A stretch of 64,000 nucleotides of DNA from Heliocybe sulcata. Taxonomy: Eukaryota; Basidiomycota; Agaricomycetes; Gloeophyllales; Gloeophyllaceae. Under the pieces are notes generated by a model. That model searched no databases, was not told the origin of the DNA, and saw only the letters and a program-made list of their open reading frames with translations. Numbering within the stretch: position 1 is the stretch's first letter; every line of letters starts with the position of its first letter. The position numbers and the translations under genes were made by a program. The DNA is taken from positions 660,968 to 724,967 of the forward strand of contig ML213513.1 of NCBI GenBank assembly GCA_004369045.1, in the 5' to 3' direction. This document shows, piece by piece, positions 37,879 to 50,398 of this stretch.

Positions 37879-39460
37879 ATGGAGGTCGATCTCATCATCC
37901 GCAACGCAACCGTCGTGAGTGAAACGTACTGCGATTCTTGAGTAGTGCGGCGCTCAACAGCTACTATGCACCTCTGCAGGCCACCGCGTCCGACATCATC
38001 CCTGACCAGGACATTGTCGTGAAGGATGAACGCATTCTCTGCCTTGGTCAAGGTCTGTCCGCAATCTTCAAAGCAGCCAAGGAGATCGATGCAGAGGGCG
38101 CGTACGTGACACCCGGAGGCATCGACTCTCATGTGCATTTCGACCAGCCCATGATGAGAACAGGCGACACCTTCGAAACGGGCACCCGTTCTGCCATCGC
38201 AGGCGGCACAACCACGATCCTGGCCTTCGCGCAGCAGCGCAAGACCGATATGAGCCTGTACCCCGTCGTGGAGGATTACCACCGGCGCGCGACGGGCAAC
38301 GCCTACTGCGACTATGGCTTCCACCTTATCCTCGCCGAGCCAACGACCAAGATTCTCAATGAAGAGCTGCCGGTCTTAGTCAAGGAGCAGGGAATCACGT
38401 CGGTGAAGTTGTACATGACATACGAGCCTCTCAAGCTCGTCGACCGCCAGATTCTGGACGTCATGATGAGCACCCGCGCGCTGGGGATGACGACCATGGT
38501 ACATGCAGAAAATAGCGATATGATTGACTGGATCACGGAAAAACTAGAGGCGAAGAAGATGACGGACCCGTACTACCATGCTGTGAGCCGGCCGAACATT
38601 GCTGAGGACGAGGCGACGTACCGCGTTATTTCGTTATCGGAGCTCATGGATATTCCCATACTCATCGTCCATATGTCATCCAAGATCGCTGCGTCACATG
38701 TGCGCAAAGCACAGACGCGCGACCTACCCATCCATGCTGAGACGTGCCCGCACTATCTCTTCCTGAAGAGTGACAGACTGAGGGGCGAGCACTTCGAGGG
38801 AGCCAAATGCGTGTGTTCGCCGCCGTTGCGGGAGGACCAGATGGATTTGGACGCCATGTGGCAAGGGCTGAGGAATGGCACATTCACTACGTTCTCCAGT
38901 GACCATGCAGCGACAAAGTAGGTTTGATACTTTCTCCCTCCTCCATGATAGTTCACAACATACGCAGGTTTGACCACCCGCAAGGGAAGAAAGCCGGTCT
39001 CGTTGACGGTATCGCGAGCTTCCGCAAGATTCCTAACGGCCTCCCAGGTGTCGAAACCCGTGTCCCAATCCTCTTTTCCGGCGGTGTCCTCAAGGACAAG
39101 ATCACGATCCAAAAGTTCGTCGAGCTCACAAGTTCTAACCCAGCAAAGCTATATGGACTTGGAAAGAAGGGCACAATTGCACCTGGCTTCGACGCCGACT
39201 TGGTCATCTGGTACCCATCAGGCAAGATGACGCCCTTCCCACTCAGCAATGACAGCCTCCACCACGACATTGACTATACACCGTTTGAGGGTATGGGGTT
39301 CGAGAATTGGCCCAGATGGACGATCTTGCGAGGCGCAGTCGTTTGGGATAGGGATAACGGGGGGCTTGTCGGGAAGAAGGGAGATGGACAGTACTTGAGG
39401 AGGGGTCGCAGTACGCTGAGCAAGCCACGGGAGGTCTTTGTCAATGAGTTCCGGCCATGA
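37879..39460 (+). CDS. D-hydantoinase / dihydropyrimidinase-type cyclic amidohydrolase
   Basis: Exons 37879-37914, 37980-38917, 38968-39460; 488 residues. All metal ligands of the binuclear amidohydrolase site are present: His63 and His65 in GGIDSHVHFDQP, the carboxylated Lys155 in ITSVKLYMTYE, His187 in TMVHAEN, His243 in LIVHMSS, and Asp320 in TFSSDHAATK. The enzyme class opens hydantoins or dihydropyrimidines to N-carbamoyl amino acids, exactly the substrate of the carbamoylase encoded next door. The first exon codes only MEVDLIIRNATV. The protein resembles hydantoinases more than allantoinases by its ligand spacing, but substrate choice (hydantoin, dihydropyrimidine, allantoin) cannot be settled from sequence alone. 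Confidence 0.93.
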
Positions 39461-40505
39461 GTCGTTGGTCAGCAATCCCAGTAACACTCACATCATATAA
39501 CATGAGCAATCGCGATACACTTATACCAGGATAACTGAGCGTGATACATTCATCTTCAACATGCCATAGCTCCGTAAAATTGGTGAACAACAACATACCA
39601 GTGCAATCTACTCGCATCAAGCCCTCCTTTTGATCAGGGTCAATAGAGAGAACACCCTTTGCTGCAAGCTATCCAGGTTTCATCGCTATCCTCTGCTTGT
39701 CTGCATCTTCATGCGTAATGATAATCCATATCACAAAGCTTGAGGTCTTGCTGACGGCCTTCCAAGGTTATATCGTGGTTTACCCCGGCCGACGTTGCGC
39801 AGGTAAGTATATGCATACGAACACGAGCTCGCAGAGACTTTGGAATTTGTGACGTAAAGAGGCAGAGCCACGACAATTAGGTAAGCAATAATGGCCTGAC
39901 ATATGCAGCCAAATTGGGATATGTCTGAGAAGTCATACTTGCACGTCCGTGACCCCGCGCAACCAAGGTCGACAGCCTTGGATAACTCAAGCTCATGTGC
40001 CTTTGTATTTGGTATTTGGCATGATTATTTGATTCACAGCTGGTAGGCTTTACCATTTCTAAACGTCACCTCAAATAACAAGACATGTTAGACATCGCAG
40101 ATCCCGCACGTACTACGCCTATACCTACAGTAACCTAGGTCCAGGGTCCACAAACACCAGAAATAGGTGAGTAGCTCCCTCTATAGTGGTATTGTTACTT
40201 AAAGATAATGACCCTGTGGTCAAGCTCCGCATAGAACCAATCCAGATTTGATCACGAACCATCGCTTGCAGAGGACAATAGTGAAACCATGCGCCCGGCG
40301 CAGCTAGAGCCGTGCGCTTTGGCAGCCCGGCCAAAGTGAAAGGGTCGTACACCAATGCGTATGTCAAAGTGCAGGCTCAATAGCTGGTATATAGGATGGG
40401 CGGGACGATGTCCTCCCCAACGACGCCTGAAGCAGCCTCGACACCTCCCATCTCGAGAAACCAGAGTGTCAACTCCCTTCCTCTAATTTGTCTCGCACAA
40501 CAATA
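39461..40505. other. Intergenic, with the promoter of the repeat orphan
   Basis: No exon is seen. The right end has an inverted repeat CTTTGGC-6-GCCAAAG (40317-40336) and TATATA at 40388, about 113 bp before the next gene. Confidence 0.5.
40317..40336. promoter_or_regulatory. Inverted repeat in the promoter of the repeat orphan
   Basis: CTTTGGC, six bases, then GCCAAAG. The left arm sits in GCGCTTTGGC, closely matching GCGCTTTGCC upstream of the 52.7-kb zinc-finger gene. Confidence 0.4.
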
Positions 40506-41619
40506 ATGTCTATGGACGAACACATCAAGAAGCTCCGCGCTCAGATTGATGGTGGTCCGGAGTCCGGTCTCGGCGGGTCTAACCAGGACCAGCCGACCGG
40601 TGCGTCGACTTCGGGAACCTGGGGCTCATTGAAAAATGAGTGAGTCAAGATACACGCCTGAGAAGAGTCTTGTCTTACATAGTGCTTTGACTTTAGGCTG
40701 GACGATTTCTGGACTTGCTATGCTCCGCAAGAAACGTCTCAATGGTCAAATGAAGATCTCGCAATGTACGTGACCTCTTCCCCTTCGGCGTACTACCACT
40801 AACCATTCCTACAGGTACGGGGTCAACTCCGATGGTACTATCTTTCACCAGGCAGCCCAGGGATACGGAGTCGAAATGACCGATGAATCCGCCAGGATCG
40901 GAACATTGGCTGGGAACCTTTCCTCCTTGCAGCTGGACATCGACGCCATGTACGAGGAGGCCTTTGGCCCTTCAAGTACTCCGTCTCAGGTCGCACATCC
41001 GATGGTTTCCAATGCCTCTTCACAATCGTGGACCTACATTGACTCCGTCTACCAGGAGGTCTTTGGCCCTTCCGTTATTCCTAGCCAGCTCGCGCCTTCG
41101 CCGGAGCGCAGTGTTCCCTCTCCGGTGCTGAACTACATCGATTCCATCTACGAGGAGATCTTCGGCACTTCGAATAACCCTGACCAGGTGGCGTCTTTTC
41201 CGGTACCGGTTGCTCCCTCCCCGTCGTCCAGTGCTCCCTCCCCGTTGTCCAGCGCTACCTCCCGGTCACCGCGCCGCTCCCGTATAAAGTCTGACTGCCT
41301 CCGGTCCGAAAATGATCTATCTCGTGCTTCCAGTTCTTCCTCTATCAGTCTCGAGTCTGCCGAAGACCGTACTGGTCGCAAGCGCAAGCGCAAGCATCGT
41401 CACGCTCATACCACTGTTCCGTACACGAAGAGCAAGGAAATAGTATGCAGTCTAACCTTCGTCATCTTCCTCAGTGTGCTGATGATTCTCACGACTTAGA
41501 AACATAACCCGATGCCCTCTCTAGTGCCCCAAAGCTCGGTAACCCGGAGTCCGTTATCGGCTGGTCTGCCGCAATATGAATGGTCGTTTGAAGAAGGGTG
41601 TTTCCTGCGCATAGGGTAG
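40506..41619 (+). CDS. Orphan protein with three internal repeats
   Basis: Exons 40506-40639, 40697-40765, 40815-41442, 41500-41619; 316 residues. Three units of about 40 residues follow one another from about residue 90: IDAMYEEAFGPSSTPSQ, IDSVYQEVFGPSVIPSQ and IDSIYEEIFGTSNNPDQ, each followed by a Pro/Ser-rich spacer. The C-terminal third is basic (RKRKRKHRHAH). The second exon (LDDFWTCYAPQETSQWSNEDLA) is bounded by phase-2 introns that split a Glu and a Met codon, the same places as in the 52.7-kb zinc-finger gene, so the two are probably related; this gene lacks the fingers. The last intron (41443-41499) may be retained, giving a hydrophobic tail. I do not recognise a known family. Confidence 0.72.
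40893..41205 (+). repeat. Three in-frame repeats in the orphan gene
   Basis: Units beginning ID-[AS]-[MVI]-Y-[EQ]-E occur three times, followed by FG[PT]S. They are spaced unevenly (roughly 110 to 130 nt) and have diverged at the DNA level. Confidence 0.7.
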
Positions 41620-44373
41620 GCGCCAGGTGTCCGCGCTCTCGTCATACTCTCCTTGTTTATTTTCTGCTTGTGGATTATTCTTCCTGCATGCGACGACACA
41701 CTATACGTACATATGCCCTCACTCTCCCGACCAAGTCACTTTCCTTACCCTTAGAATCTATGATCTAATATAGTCCTTAGTTTAATAAACAAAGCCCCAA
41801 TAACACTCATTCACATTCTTCAACGTTAGCCCAATAGCCGTCGATAAAATTCAGAGGCAACCACAACCGCCGCCACATGTACGCATGGCCACATCGCGCC
41901 ACCTTTGAGAGCGTGACCTCCGCACGTGTAGTCACGTCTCATTTGAATTGGCGCTTTTCACCCGCGCCCGCCCGCCGACTCTCGAGCCCGCCACCTGCGC
42001 TCGCCGCTGCTGTTCTGCTTCGTCTTTTTTGTATACTCTGTGCATGGAGCTGATCGCGCATGGTTAAATCTTGTGCGGAATATCTCGAAGGTTGGCAACT
42101 TAATCTGACGACAACGACGAAGCCCATGTCCAGCCTCACCCACTGTAGCTCCTAATATTCTGTCCATTGGCAGTCCAGACAAACCTCGAACAATTACTAC
42201 GGAACATTTCTGGCTCATATGTCGTTGGTATAAAATTCCGCTTGCTGATATCGTACGGTATCGGCTATGAATTCCTGAAGTCGAACGAAGGGAGGGAATG
42301 GATGCCAGTTGCAGGAGACTTACTCGACCAGGTGCTTACTATGCGGTTGATCTTCACACAACTGAACGGCACTAACCGTCTCCTCTTTGCCAGACCTGAG
42401 CTTCTTTTGCTTCTGGTTGCGTCAGACTTCACAAAGCGCTACGCCTACGCGTGACTTCCGTGGAGCGCTCGGGTTCAGTCACCCCAATGCAGGATGGCAG
42501 GATGGTCTTCGCCACAGTCGGGCATAAAGGCTCTTGTGGCTCGACTTCGCAACGTGCTGTGCCATGCTGCTGTGATAGCTGCTTCTGTGCAACTCCCCTC
42601 CGCAAACGGGCATGCGCCAAGTGGCGCAGCTGTCCTTAACCGTACAAGAGAACGACCCTAGTATGTATATAGAGATGTGAGCAATGCTACCATTGGTTTA
42701 AGCGTGGATGTGACGTGCCTATTCCAATAGTGAGGAATGAAGGCGATCTGTGCACTCAGGAGACGTATGGGCTCTCTAAATCCACGAGAGTTGAGTGAGC
42801 AGAAGTCGATTGAGAGTCTGTAGATTGCAACGTACCGCATGCAGCTGGTCTTCGATACCCCATCAGGCTCACGCATACAACGCCCGTGGAGCCTCTGCTG
42901 GCATATAAGATGCCCATGTGGTTCCGAGGTAGGACAAGTTTGTCGTGATATCCCGGTACTGGAAGCATGATGGCTTCGGTGCCGGCGTGACGACTGGTCG
43001 GGATACTCGCCAGCGCGATTAAACCACGCTGCGCTTGGCTGGGTCGTGTTCCTTCACAATGGGCCTTGGGATCAAAGCCTATTGTGGTCAAGGCCGTTGG
43101 AGACTACCTATCAAGGTTGCTTCTCCTTCTGGACTGTCCCAGCATGTAGCCTACTTCGGCTCGAGAGACAGGTGCGCCAAAAGTTATTGACCTTGTGCGG
43201 TCCGGGTCCAGTTTGTCGAAGAGAATTACAGTGCTCCGTATCTAGCGAGAGCACAAGGGAGTGGCGCCGATGGTCCTAAACGCCTCCTAAGGTAGTACGG
43301 TGCTTGTCCGCAATATGCTAATCTTTGATTTGTCTCGGAGGCCCGGCGGCCAGAGTGTAGTGGCGGACTGAGACATGAACAATCGAGCGTAGAAAGGTGA
43401 CAGAGGGTGAAGCAGGCAGACCTCGAGCTGAGGACGTTCACAATCCTCCTAGGATGCATGTTTCTGACGAGTGTACCAATCCACTGCGGGATGCGTGGCT
43501 CGACACTAAGGTATCCGTGCAATCCCTTCCTCCAGTGGTCGCATCTGATGCTATGTAGCAGGGATGAGATTTTGTAACGGAGAACGCCACCATCAGGTAT
43601 GGTGTCAAGTGTAGAGTTGACTAGGAAGGGTCCTTGAGGCACGGGCAGGCCAACCGCCTTGCTCCGGGAACAATGTGGCAGGCGATGGATGCTGTGGCAG
43701 GTTTTTTGGCGTGCGTTGTGTGCGGCACTCTCGCGTCTTCTGATTCGGTGCCCCTCCTGCAAAATTGAAGGGATTCGCTAAGCCTTTCAAGCAAACGAAC
43801 ATCGGAGACTTAACCGCATTCACGGAGCTGGAGGCTGGTGCCAATGGTAGAGGATTGAGTCACAGGTAGCTTCGCGGCGATTATCTTTCTGGCGAACGAT
43901 TCGCAGAACAGAGAAGCGGGAATTAGGTTCATTGCCGAGGTTGCGAAATGTGGATGCTCTGGATGTGCGGACGTATGCAAGCCCTAGGCGTGTGCGAGTG
44001 GCTAAGTACATCGGAGTCCTGGTCCGGCCAGCTTGGCAGAAGGTGCGGTGGCGACGCTGTCTCGGGCTTTGTTGAGACTGAAGTTGCTCCAGCAGATGAA
44101 CGCGGATGATGCGGTAGTGGACGGGCTTAAGCATAGTGCTGCTACGGAAGATGACTTGCGGGTCTTTGTCGCGGGTCACACGTGCCACACGCGCTCAGAC
44201 GCGTCTGTCCGTGATTCTGAGAACTTCGACCCCACCACTGAAATTTGTCGCTGTTTGCACTGGGTAAAGGGCATCATCGTCTTTCTCCTTCGCTCTTCAG
44301 TGGACCCACGATCTCTCTCCTGTTCTTGTGATTCTTTTCCTTGTCGCATCATTCCCGAGCTCTCTGATTCCTC
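41620..44373. other. Gene-free stretch with a 16-bp palindrome
   Basis: Open frames near 42167-42454 (+) and 43226-44188 (-) were examined; none gave consistent splicing or a family match. A perfect palindrome TGCGCCAAGTGGCGCA (7-bp arms) lies at 42613-42628. Confidence 0.4.
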
Positions 44374-45291
44374 ATGGATATCTCCGCGGCCGCACTCAAT
44401 TTGGACGATATTAGTTGACGAGGAACGACTCGACCAGAGCAGTGCTCTAACGTCAGTAGTGGGGTCAGTCTTCTCTCTTACATGGTCAAAACCGTGCGCT
44501 GATATTGACCTGCGATCGTGTAGTGGCCATGGCATATCGCCGTAAGTGCCTTCTCGTACTATACCGTTAATGAAATCCTGCATTACTCTTGCGATTCTTA
44601 CTTTCTAACTTAATCCATCTTGGTTGTAACAGCCTGGAAGATGTGCGAGCGCCAGATACCTTGAGCTTGCTCTTCAGAGACGTGTAAGTGCATCGTTTCA
44701 TGGTGCTGGACGGTTGTTCAGTTCTCGACCAGTGCGAATTTACCCGCTCCGGCATATGTGCATCGGCCGAGGCGTGTGCAGGAAATCTATGTGGATCCAT
44801 TCGACGTGATGTCTTCGGTAACCGAATCCTTAAACAGTCGGTGAACTGTGCTGATGCGCTCGTTGTAGCCTCCACCCCAGATTGGTCTGGAGAATATGGA
44901 GCCCGGGGAACCTCTAGTCGTCGATGTGCGGTTCTTCCCTTCAAAGGAGGACTATGCCGTATGTCGCGGTCCGGAGGGTTGCGGGCGCATTGTGCCCATG
45001 AACCCTGCAGTTCTAACCGACCATGTCCGCGACCGCCATCTGGCTTTAAGATACGGAACTCAAGGCCTTGCACCCCGCAAAGTCAGGTGCATAATGGAGG
45101 GCTGCGAAAGTCTTCAACGCTTTGACTCTTTGGCCCGCCATCTCAAGCGCAAGGATCACATGAAGGAGATTCATGTATGTCCGCTCTGTGATAACAGCTA
45201 TTCGAGAAAGGACGCACTTTCGCGTCACATTACGGATAACATGTGTTCTGGCTGCTCTGGCTGTCGCACAAAAGCTCTTCACTCTTACTGA
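44374..45291 (+). CDS. C2H2 zinc-finger protein of a local paralogous family
   Basis: Exons 44374-44413, 44469-44541, 44633-44683, 44733-44817, 44869-45291; 223 residues. The last exon is secure; the first two exons and the start are less sure (weak GTTGAC donor). The C-terminal half carries three zinc-binding units: C-x5-C with HVRDRH, RCIMEGC with HLKRKDH, and HVCPLCDNSYSRKDALSRH ending in a cysteine. The upstream part (APAYVHRPRRVQEIYVDPF) has no known fold. The finger order and spacing match those of the 52.7-kb gene. A DNA-binding regulator is likely by family; targets are unknown. Confidence 0.68.
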
Positions 45292-45762
45292 AGCACAGAC
45301 ACACAAGAAACACTGTACTTCGAGGCAGTGATTAAAGTTCATGATTATCCGCAGTAATAGTTAGCTTGGATACTTGGCAGGAATTGTCTCATCTGTCTCG
45401 ACCGTCTCATTACTTAATTACGCTGTAATCCATTCAATTCAATACGGCCATGGTTGACTTTGCACTCGTTATTATCTCTCCGTCTTTATCAGTTAACACC
45501 GTACGCGCAAGCTTGTTTCCGTACTATCTCTCACAAATAAACAGAGTATGCAGCCAACAAGAACCAATTGATAGATATTACTCGAGCTTTTACTAAACGC
45601 GGATCCGTTCGGGAAGTAGTACGTTGACATTACTACTTTAGTTGCCGGGTTGCGATGCACTCGCTAAGGCTGATTGAATGGATGCAAGCCATATATCATA
45701 GAGAACGGTAATATTGAACTCGTGCATACATGCTACAACTCAGGCGCATATGGAAAGTCCTA
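45292..45762. other. Convergent intergenic gap
   Basis: 471 bp between two stop codons; AT-richer than the genes, no feature recognised. Confidence 0.45.
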
Positions 45763-48700
45763 TCATTCCCCGATTGCTCCTTCCCAAGATGCTGGCGGGC
45801 TACCTTGCCGAGTCAGCAGCACCAAAAGCCTCTCTATCCTCTTCGTAGCACTCTCGAGCTCCGCGAGCCTCGACTCTACTGAACCTGCTAGCTCGGGCTT
45901 GTCCCGCTCCGAGCAAGAGAGCATGGGATGGGTCCAGTCATGAGTCGCTGTATTCTCCGACTTCCCTTTTATCGACTTCTCGTCATGGAACAACCATGGT
46001 CTCTCTCTCTCGAGCTTGATGTCGCAGGCTTGGCACATGAATACAGGGTCTAGAGAACCCATCAGTAACCTGCGTGTTCGTAGAGCGTCAGAGGCGTACC
46101 TTTACACGTCGTACAGAACCAGCACGGCCGACTCAACGGCTGAGCGCAAAAGGCACAGTCCGGGATTGCCTCGCTTCGGCGCAGGAGTTGGTCGACCTTG
46201 TGCATCATGTGCCAAGCTTGATCCGTTACCCAGACGGAGTCACGCATATGAAGGTAATGCCGTAGTTTCAGTAAGCGGTGCTTCGCAGAGTGGTGCATCT
46301 CTTGCCGGTCGACCATGACATCGAAAGATGACCCGCGACAGTCCCGGCATATATTGACTATATGCGCCGTCTCCGTACATTCGAGGCACAGATATCTGGT
46401 CCCAATTATTCGTTGATCGCATTGTGCGCATTCAGACAAGCTGGATGGCATGAGACTAAACATCCCAGAACTTATAGAGGGAGAAGAACGTACAAATGTA
46501 TATTCACCCTGCGAGCTACGAACCGCACTACGAGTTGCAATTGTGGAGGAAGTTCCTTGAGTACCTGATTATCTTGAGGTGACGGAGGATGCATCGCCAT
46601 AATTTCCGCCCAACCATCGTCACAAATGAAGTGAAGAAGACTCAGTGCTAGGAATTCCTTCAATTCCTTGTTCTTGAAGTCGTGAGGAAGGATACCGGTG
46701 GTTCGTGCAAATCGGAGTATCGAATCGACCGTGGCAGACCAGGAGTGCAAGCTGAGGTGGCCTTCAGAGTCCTGGAATTGGGCATCGTTTATGAATGGGC
46801 ATGCGAACGGTTATATAACAGCAATATGCAGCTCACCTGCCGACGTGGATCATGAAGATGCATGACTGCGCCACTGATAGTCCCAAAGGACGCAATATTT
46901 GCTCGTCGGAAAGGGCTAGTTCGCGTATGATGCACTGAAGCGCAACTATCAGTATGCAACCCCAGGCCATTACGCACAGCTGCGGGCGCAACAGGATGAC
47001 TGACCGGCGCCATCATGGTATGTTGCACGCTCTGAAGGCGCAGCATCCGAGATAAGCGGATTGTCATTGGCGCCTAGGATGACTTAGCGACACTACTCGG
47101 AAAGAATGTTGGGGGCGAAGTCGCACCCTTTGTGGCCAGCAGAACATGAACCCGTGATACCGGGAGCGCGAGCTCTAATGGACGAAAAGATAGTATGCCC
47201 ATCCACTCCTTGAGGGCCAAGGGTGCCTCTCTCTCTGCGTGCGCAATTCTACCGTGCTCCGGCACGATATAATCATAGAAGCCTTCCTCGTATATGCTGT
47301 CGGGTCTGTCAAGGTAATATAACTGAAAAGAATGTATTTTAGTTGAAGGATGTCAGCCCGCACAACGCTACTTGGAGATGTCTTACCATCCCGTAGGCAT
47401 AGTTCTGCAGACGGCGCGACGGATTATGATTTTGCTGCTTGAAGACCTCTTAGGGATGGGGTCAACGAGCATCATAAGCGTAAAACGGCTGAAACGCTCA
47501 CCTTTAAGGCCGCTGATACGGTCAAACGTGCACCGCCATATGATGGACAGGGTCTCCCCCGCCAAAGATAATTCACGCTCATCGAGCGTATAGGACTGTG
47601 CAAGTCGCATAACGGTAGACAGACGATCCAAGAGTAGATAGAGGACAGGCGCAATGTACTGAGTATAATGGGTCGGATAAGTTCATATGGGTCGCAGAAG
47701 GACGGAAAGAGCCTACAGTTTCAAGCCTCATCCTTCCTGTTATGATATGAAGTGTATTGGGTGCGTCAACATGGAACTTGAAATCTTCGAGTTTGACTCT
47801 CAATCGTTCTTCCTCCGAGTCGACGTGGTCAGAGAACTTTTGATAAAGCTTCTCGTTGTAGTCGTAATGCTCTAGACCTTCTTCAATGCCCTTCAAAAGA
47901 CAATCCACCAAAAGTACAGCGCAGGACCCCAAAAAGCGATCCGCCAAGGCACGATTAGCAGGCAGGACTTGATCTTTATAGTGAAAAATCGTGCAAAGGG
48001 TGCTTTTGATCTTTTCATGGTAATGAAACAAGACCTGGGGAAAGCCTGATGGTCGCGGTCAGCCTCGTATAATCCTACTACGAGGGTGAACCACGCCTGC
48101 TCACCCGCTGCCCAATACGCCATCCAATGAGCGAGGCTGGCGTTTGAGGCATCAGCAGATTCCTGTAGCACAAATATATGTCGACGAACCTCCATGACTT
48201 AGGTCTGATACGGGGATCAGAGAAGTGGTTCGCCTCCTGTACGCTAATGAACCCCGATGCATCATCATCCAAAGCTTCGATGAGAGGCTGCAGCCTAACG
48301 ATGTCGATGTATTGCAATGCCCAGCGATCTCCTGCATTAATCGGCCGCAGGATCTCCTGCGTACCTTCGTCGTCATTTGCGCTTGAGTCTGTCTGAAACT
48401 CTCGGCCGGTCTGTCTATCCACCTCGACGGACTGCGTCATGGTGCTAGTCTGTGTTGCAAGCTCAAGCCTCTCCGTGTAATGACTCTGGACAGCTACGAC
48501 AAAGTGTCGCGCCTTGACGATGCCTTTCCACTTCTACAGAATACGGTAAGCACGCACAACGGAATCCAGCTAAGAGCACGCCATACCATTTCTTTCCATA
48601 TACGACGAAGTTCCTGAGACATGGATGTTGTCCACATCACTTAAATATCAAGGACATGACACGTGTAATCACTCACAGGGTCGACGATTCGGTCATGCGA

Positions 48701-50398
48701 TCCAGAAGACAGTGATCGTATAATCCGATCGCTCTCGTTGTGTATCTCGTCTTCGATATCCTTCATTTGCGAGCGAAACTTCCTTTCAAAGACCTCTTCA
48801 TTCTTGGCGAGCACTGTGTCCACGTCATCCCTGAGCTGCTTTCTCGCCGAATATACAAGCTTCTTGACGATCTCTTCTGAAGAGCCCCGCTGCGAACCGA
48901 GAGATGCCAGGGCTGTCGAATTGGAATCGATCTTTTCACTTGCTAGAACCAGCTCCGCAAAGTCCTTTTCGGCCCATTGGTCTAGACCTCTCCGACTCTC
49001 TATACGCCTTTGGAGCTCCATCTCCTTCGGACTCCGGCAAGCATCAAACATCATAAGCATCTTCTCCCTGTCATTTAGCGACTTCACGTCAACCCCGATA
49101 GCGTCTATCGTGAGCTTCATGGCAGCCATGCCTGCGATAACGTTATTGACGTTTGTAACAGTGACGGCGGCGATACGGAGTTGTAAGGATGAGCTCCTGC
49201 GTTGGAAGCTTTGCGAAAATCCGGTAAACCTAGGAGCCCATTCGAAGCTCTTCCATAGTTTCACTGTCAGAGACTATTAAGATACGTGAGTAATTGATGG
49301 AAAGTAAGAAACTTGCCGATCAGCTTGCTATTATAGTAAGCATCGCAGAGCGCTGTGCAAGCTTTGATTTCCTCAGCAATTCCTTCTAGATCAACCCTCA
49401 GTGCTTCATATGTATCCGATTTGTCCTGCGGAAGACTACAGACTGTCAGGCCTTTTTATAACCCTGAGGCTACAATGCACCTACGCCGTAAGAACATGCA
49501 TCAAGTCTTGCATACCACAATATAGGAGAGTGACGGCATTGTCCGTCTTGCGCCAGTGCATATACAGTTTCATCGCAATGACAAAAGGCGCGAGTGCGAC
49601 TGAAACGCAGAACGACAAACTGGGATCAACCAAATGATGAGCGGAGCTTCACACTGTATACTTACTCTTGACAACTGGATGAATCTTCGATATAGCGACG
49701 AGCGCCTCATGGATGTGTTCGTGATTCTCTTCGAACTTGTGAAATGCAACCCGAAGACTTCGTGCTAGCTGAGTGCTCTTCTCTACAGAGACGTCAGACA
49801 TCCGTCAGCGACATAACTCGTCCATTCAGCCGTATAAACGGGCTCACCTACGCCGGAGAAGCGGGTATTATGCTTCAATGGCTCGACCGTTCGTCGGGCG
49901 TCATGCACGGAGCCTGCATGGGATGCGACGGTGGATCATGAGTATCTACTATCTTTACTGAAACGAAGGTAGCTCACCTTGATGATGATTGAACGTCATC
50001 GATGAAGCGTCTGATATATCATGTCCACCTTCGGAACCTTGTTCAACACTGTCAAATGGATCCAATTTACTATCGACTTCTTCCGCCGTTTCGATTTTCT
50101 CGACTGCATAGGGTGTCTATTTGTCAGTATTGAATCGATTTTGATCAGAACACAACGTACTTGTGAATTCGCCTACCGCGACGGCTGCAGGAACTGGATA
50201 CGATTCAACCGAGCCTTGAGGAACGGCATTATTGACAGCACTAAGCCCTAGGTCCGTGGTCGGAGTAATACTTTCTGAGTCATGACCTGACCGAGCGCGA
50301 TGATGGTCATTGCGATGCTTCAGGGGATGCCTGATGGCACCCAGAACTTTCCCGCAATGTTCGTGCTTATCTTCCCGATCATGGTACCGTTCACTCAT
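45763..50398 (-). CDS. EF-hand and ZZ-type zinc-finger protein (agaricomycete family)
   Basis: Nineteen exons (minus): 50398-50161, 50103-49978, 49913-49848, 49782-49666, 49599-49485, 49435-49317, 49263-48677, 48613-48587, 48533-48190, 48136-48105, 48045-47717, 47658-47502, 47448-47387, 47322-47127, 47082-47005, 46934-46837, 46771-46494, 46440-46100, 46049-45763; 1,198 residues, all in phase. An N-terminal charged region is followed by a helical domain (FEENHEHIHEALVAISKIHP, EIKACTALCDAYYNSK). Near residues 545-575 is one canonical EF-hand loop, DDDASGFISVQE, followed by SLAHWMAYWAAG. A ZZ zinc finger (CAQCDQR, YLCLEC, ICRDC, then HRLLKLRH) lies near 990-1055. The end is a coiled, charged tail. 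Architecture matches a protein type I recall from many mushrooms, with unknown role. Intron 49264-49316 is GC-AG. Exons 14-16 are the least certain joins. Confidence 0.82.

Noticed and set aside
42167-42454. A 95-codon + frame with P450-like flavour (SYVVGI, then YEFLKSN)
   Set aside because: No heme-binding or K-helix motif follows, and the resemblance is too weak to call.
43226-44188. Two long minus-strand frames (178 and 122 codons)
   Set aside because: No recognisable domain, no start context and no consistent splice path to join them.
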